Source of the DNA: an uncultured cyanobacterium
Lineage (GTDB): Bacteria > Cyanobacteriota > Vampirovibrionia > Gastranaerophilales > Gastranaerophilaceae
Direction: 5' to 3'
DNA: 7,700 nt
Assembly (NCBI GenBank): GCA_947073895.1
Contig: CAMTNN010000064.1
Span: forward strand, 1-7,700
Positions within the stretch are counted from its first letter, which is position 1. Every line of letters begins with the position of its first letter. The notes beneath the pieces were generated by a model. It saw only the letters and a list, made by a program, of their open reading frames with translations, made no database searches and was not told where the DNA came from. This document shows, in pieces, positions 6,376 to 7,700 of the stretch. The translations under genes and the position numbers were made by a program.

Positions 6376-7130
6376 TGGAAAAAATAGTTCAAACTGCAGG
6401 TCGCAATCAACTTGGAAATTTTGCACCTGATTTTGCGCATTATAACGATGATATTTTATTCGGTGAAAATTGGAATAATAATGATATTGATCTAAAAACC
6501 CGCTCTATTATTACTGTTGTTTCTTTAGTTTCACAAGGGATTACGGATTCGTCTTTAAAGTATCATCTTCAAAACGCAAAAGACCACGGTGTAACAAGGG
6601 AAGAAATTTCTGCAATAATTACTCATAATGCTTTTTATGCAGGCTGGCCAAAGGCTTGGGCTGTGTTTAATCTTGCTAAAGAAGTTTGGACTGAAGACGC
6701 TCCTGCTTTGAGTGAAAAAGAAAAATATGCTAATACCATTATGTTTCCTATTGGTGAGCCTAATGATGCTTATGCAAAATATTTCATCGGACAAAGCTAT
6801 CTTGCTCCGATTTCTACATCACAAGTTAAAATGTTTAATGTGACATTTGAGCCAAAATGCCGTAATAATTGGCATGTACACAAAGCAAAACAAGGCGGTG
6901 GTCAAATACTTATTGCAGTCGGTGGACGCGGATTTTATCAGGAATGGGGTCAAGCTCCGATAGAGATGAATCCGGGTGATGTTATTAATATTCCGGCAAA
7001 TGTCAAACACTGGCATGGCGCAGCTCCTGATAGCTGGTTTTCACATATAGCTGTAGAAATTGACGGTGTTGAAACCTCCAACGAGTGGATGGAAGAAGTT
7101 AGCGATTCTGAGTATAATAAGCTAAAATAA
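6375..7130 (+). CDS. Carboxymuconolactone decarboxylase-like / cupin fusion protein
   Basis: Two-domain protein of 251 aa. Residues about 12-108 form a CMD/AhpD-like helical domain (DLKTRSIITVVSLVSQG 39-55; HNAFYAGWPKAW 84-95). The CxxC pair of AhpD peroxidases is absent, so it resembles the gamma-CMD branch, where the histidine region matters. Residues about 145-235 form a cupin. Motif 1 has H167 and H169 (WHVH) with Q177 where classical cupins have Glu. Motif 2 is PGDVINIPANVKHWHG (200-215), with H212 as the third metal ligand. From memory, this fusion and the Gln variant are common in anaerobes beside MerR regulators and flavin reductases. A protocatechuate pathway is not evident, so a true decarboxylase role is doubtful; a redox or isomerase role on quinone/lactone-like compounds is inference. 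The start overlaps the hydrolase stop (TAATG), and AGAGG lies about 7 nt upstream. Confidence 0.92.
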   Translation: MEKIVQTAGRNQLGNFAPDFAHYNDDILFGENWNNNDIDLKTRSIITVVSLVSQGITDSSLKYHLQNAKDHGVTREEISAIITHNAFYAGWPKAWAVFNLAKEVWTEDAPALSEKEKYANTIMFPIGEPNDAYAKYFIGQSYLAPISTSQVKMFNVTFEPKCRNNWHVHKAKQGGGQILIAVGGRGFYQEWGQAPIEMNPGDVINIPANVKHWHGAAPDSWFSHIAVEIDGVETSNEWMEEVSDSEYNKLK

Positions 7131-7140
7131 CGGAGGTAAT

Positions 7141-7700
7141 ATGAATATTTTACTCATTAACGGTAGTCCGCATGTAAATGGCAATACTTTTTGCGCCTTA
7201 CAAGAAATGACAAAAGTCTTCGAGGAAAATGGAGTTAGCTATGAAATCGTTAACGTTGGCTCAAAAGATGTAAGGGGCTGTATTGCCTGCTACAAATGCA
7301 GAGAAAACGGTAAATGTGTTTTTGATGATATTGTAAATGAAACTGCTCCTAAGTTTGAAAAAGCAGATGGTATTGTAGTTGCAAGTCCTGTTTACTATGC
7401 TTCTGCTAACGGAACTCTTGTTTCTTTCTTGCAAAGATTGTTCTATAGCACTCCTTTTGATAAATCAATGAAAGTCGGAGCAAGTGTTGCGGTTGCAAGG
7501 CGCGGCGGTTGTTCGGCAACTTTTGATGAATTGAATAAGTTTTTTACAATCTCAAATATGCCAGTTGTTCCAAGTCAATATTGGAATAGTGTTCACGGTA
7601 GAAATGCCGGTGAAGCAATGCAGGATGAGGAAGGATTGCAGACAATGCGGGTTTTGGCTCGTAATATGATATTTTTGATAAAAAGTATAGAGCTTGGAAA
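7141..7700 (+). CDS. Flavodoxin-fold NAD(P)H-dependent FMN reductase / iron-sulfur flavoprotein-like (partial)
   Basis: The window holds 186 codons of a flavodoxin-like oxidoreductase and no stop. The FMN phosphate loop is NGSPHVNGNT (7-16). SPVYYASANGTLVSFLQRLF (82-101) is the second flavin-contact region. A compact cysteine cluster C47-x2-C50-x2-C53-x5-C59 follows the second strand. It fits the CX2CX2CX4-7C motif that binds a 4Fe-4S cluster in Methanosarcina ISF. ARRGG (119-123) and the tail QDEEGLQTMRVLARNM (161-176) are typical of this reductase family, whose members are about 190-220 aa, so nearly all of the gene is present. A strong GGAGG (7132-7136) lies 4 nt before the ATG and 10 bp separate it from the fusion gene. 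It likely transfers electrons from NAD(P)H through FMN to a small acceptor such as a quinone; the real acceptor is unknown. Confidence 0.92.
   Translation, partial: MNILLINGSPHVNGNTFCALQEMTKVFEENGVSYEIVNVGSKDVRGCIACYKCRENGKCVFDDIVNETAPKFEKADGIVVASPVYYASANGTLVSFLQRLFYSTPFDKSMKVGASVAVARRGGCSATFDELNKFFTISNMPVVPSQYWNSVHGRNAGEAMQDEEGLQTMRVLARNMIFLIKSIELG

Noticed and set aside
1..7700. Defence island, CRISPR array, phage or insertion sequence
   Set aside because: No repeat-spacer pattern, transposase, integrase, terminal inverted repeats or defence-type nuclease motif is visible; the SLOG domain and HEAT-like protein alone do not justify a defence call.

Overview
The window is about 7.7 kb of AT-rich, gene-dense bacterial DNA with short intergenic gaps. 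Lineage is inferred from protein resemblance. The 191-aa SLOG/DprA-like protein (717-1292) closely resembles, from memory, a conserved cyanobacterial protein usually labelled 'DNA recombination-mediator protein A'. Low GC and Firmicutes/anaerobe-like enzyme genes fit a non-photosynthetic cyanobacterial relative of the Gastranaerophilales/Melainabacteria type. No rRNA or other phylogenetic marker is present, so this is moderate confidence only.

Layout. (1) 1-625, minus: N-terminal part of a UvrD/PcrA helicase, cut by the window edge. (2) 626-716: a divergent promoter region with a symmetric TATTATA element and a 7-bp inverted repeat. (3) 717-2467, plus: two-gene operon of the SLOG/DprA-like protein and an unassigned helical-repeat (HEAT-like) protein. 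(4) 2464-2745, minus: a 93-aa unassigned protein whose stop codon overlaps the previous gene tail to tail. (5) 2834-5443, minus: a MerR regulator followed directly by priA, with the merR stop codon touching the priA start. (6) 5444-5517: a second divergent promoter region, again with TATTATA, plus a TTGACT/19-bp/TAAAAT promoter pointing to the enzyme operon. (7) 5518-7700, plus: alpha/beta hydrolase, carboxymuconolactone decarboxylase-cupin fusion, and an iron-sulfur-flavoprotein-like flavodoxin family reductase running off the end.

How it works together. Regions 5-7 form the most interesting unit. The MerR protein resembles the AdhR/NmlR/YyaN group and has a cysteine (C53) where B. subtilis AdhR has its electrophile-sensing Cys52. 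It is divergent from three genes of small-molecule redox/detoxification type. The gene-facing promoter has the overlong spacer typical of MerR-activated promoters. I infer a thiol-sensed electrophile, aldehyde or quinone response module. Unusually, the same regulator transcript carries priA (replication restart), which may tie replication repair to that stress. Regions 1-3 pair a repair helicase with a DprA-like protein across a possibly bidirectional promoter. I saw no CRISPR, tRNA, rRNA, insertion sequence or convincing intrinsic terminator, and no gene-free stretch over 300 bases.
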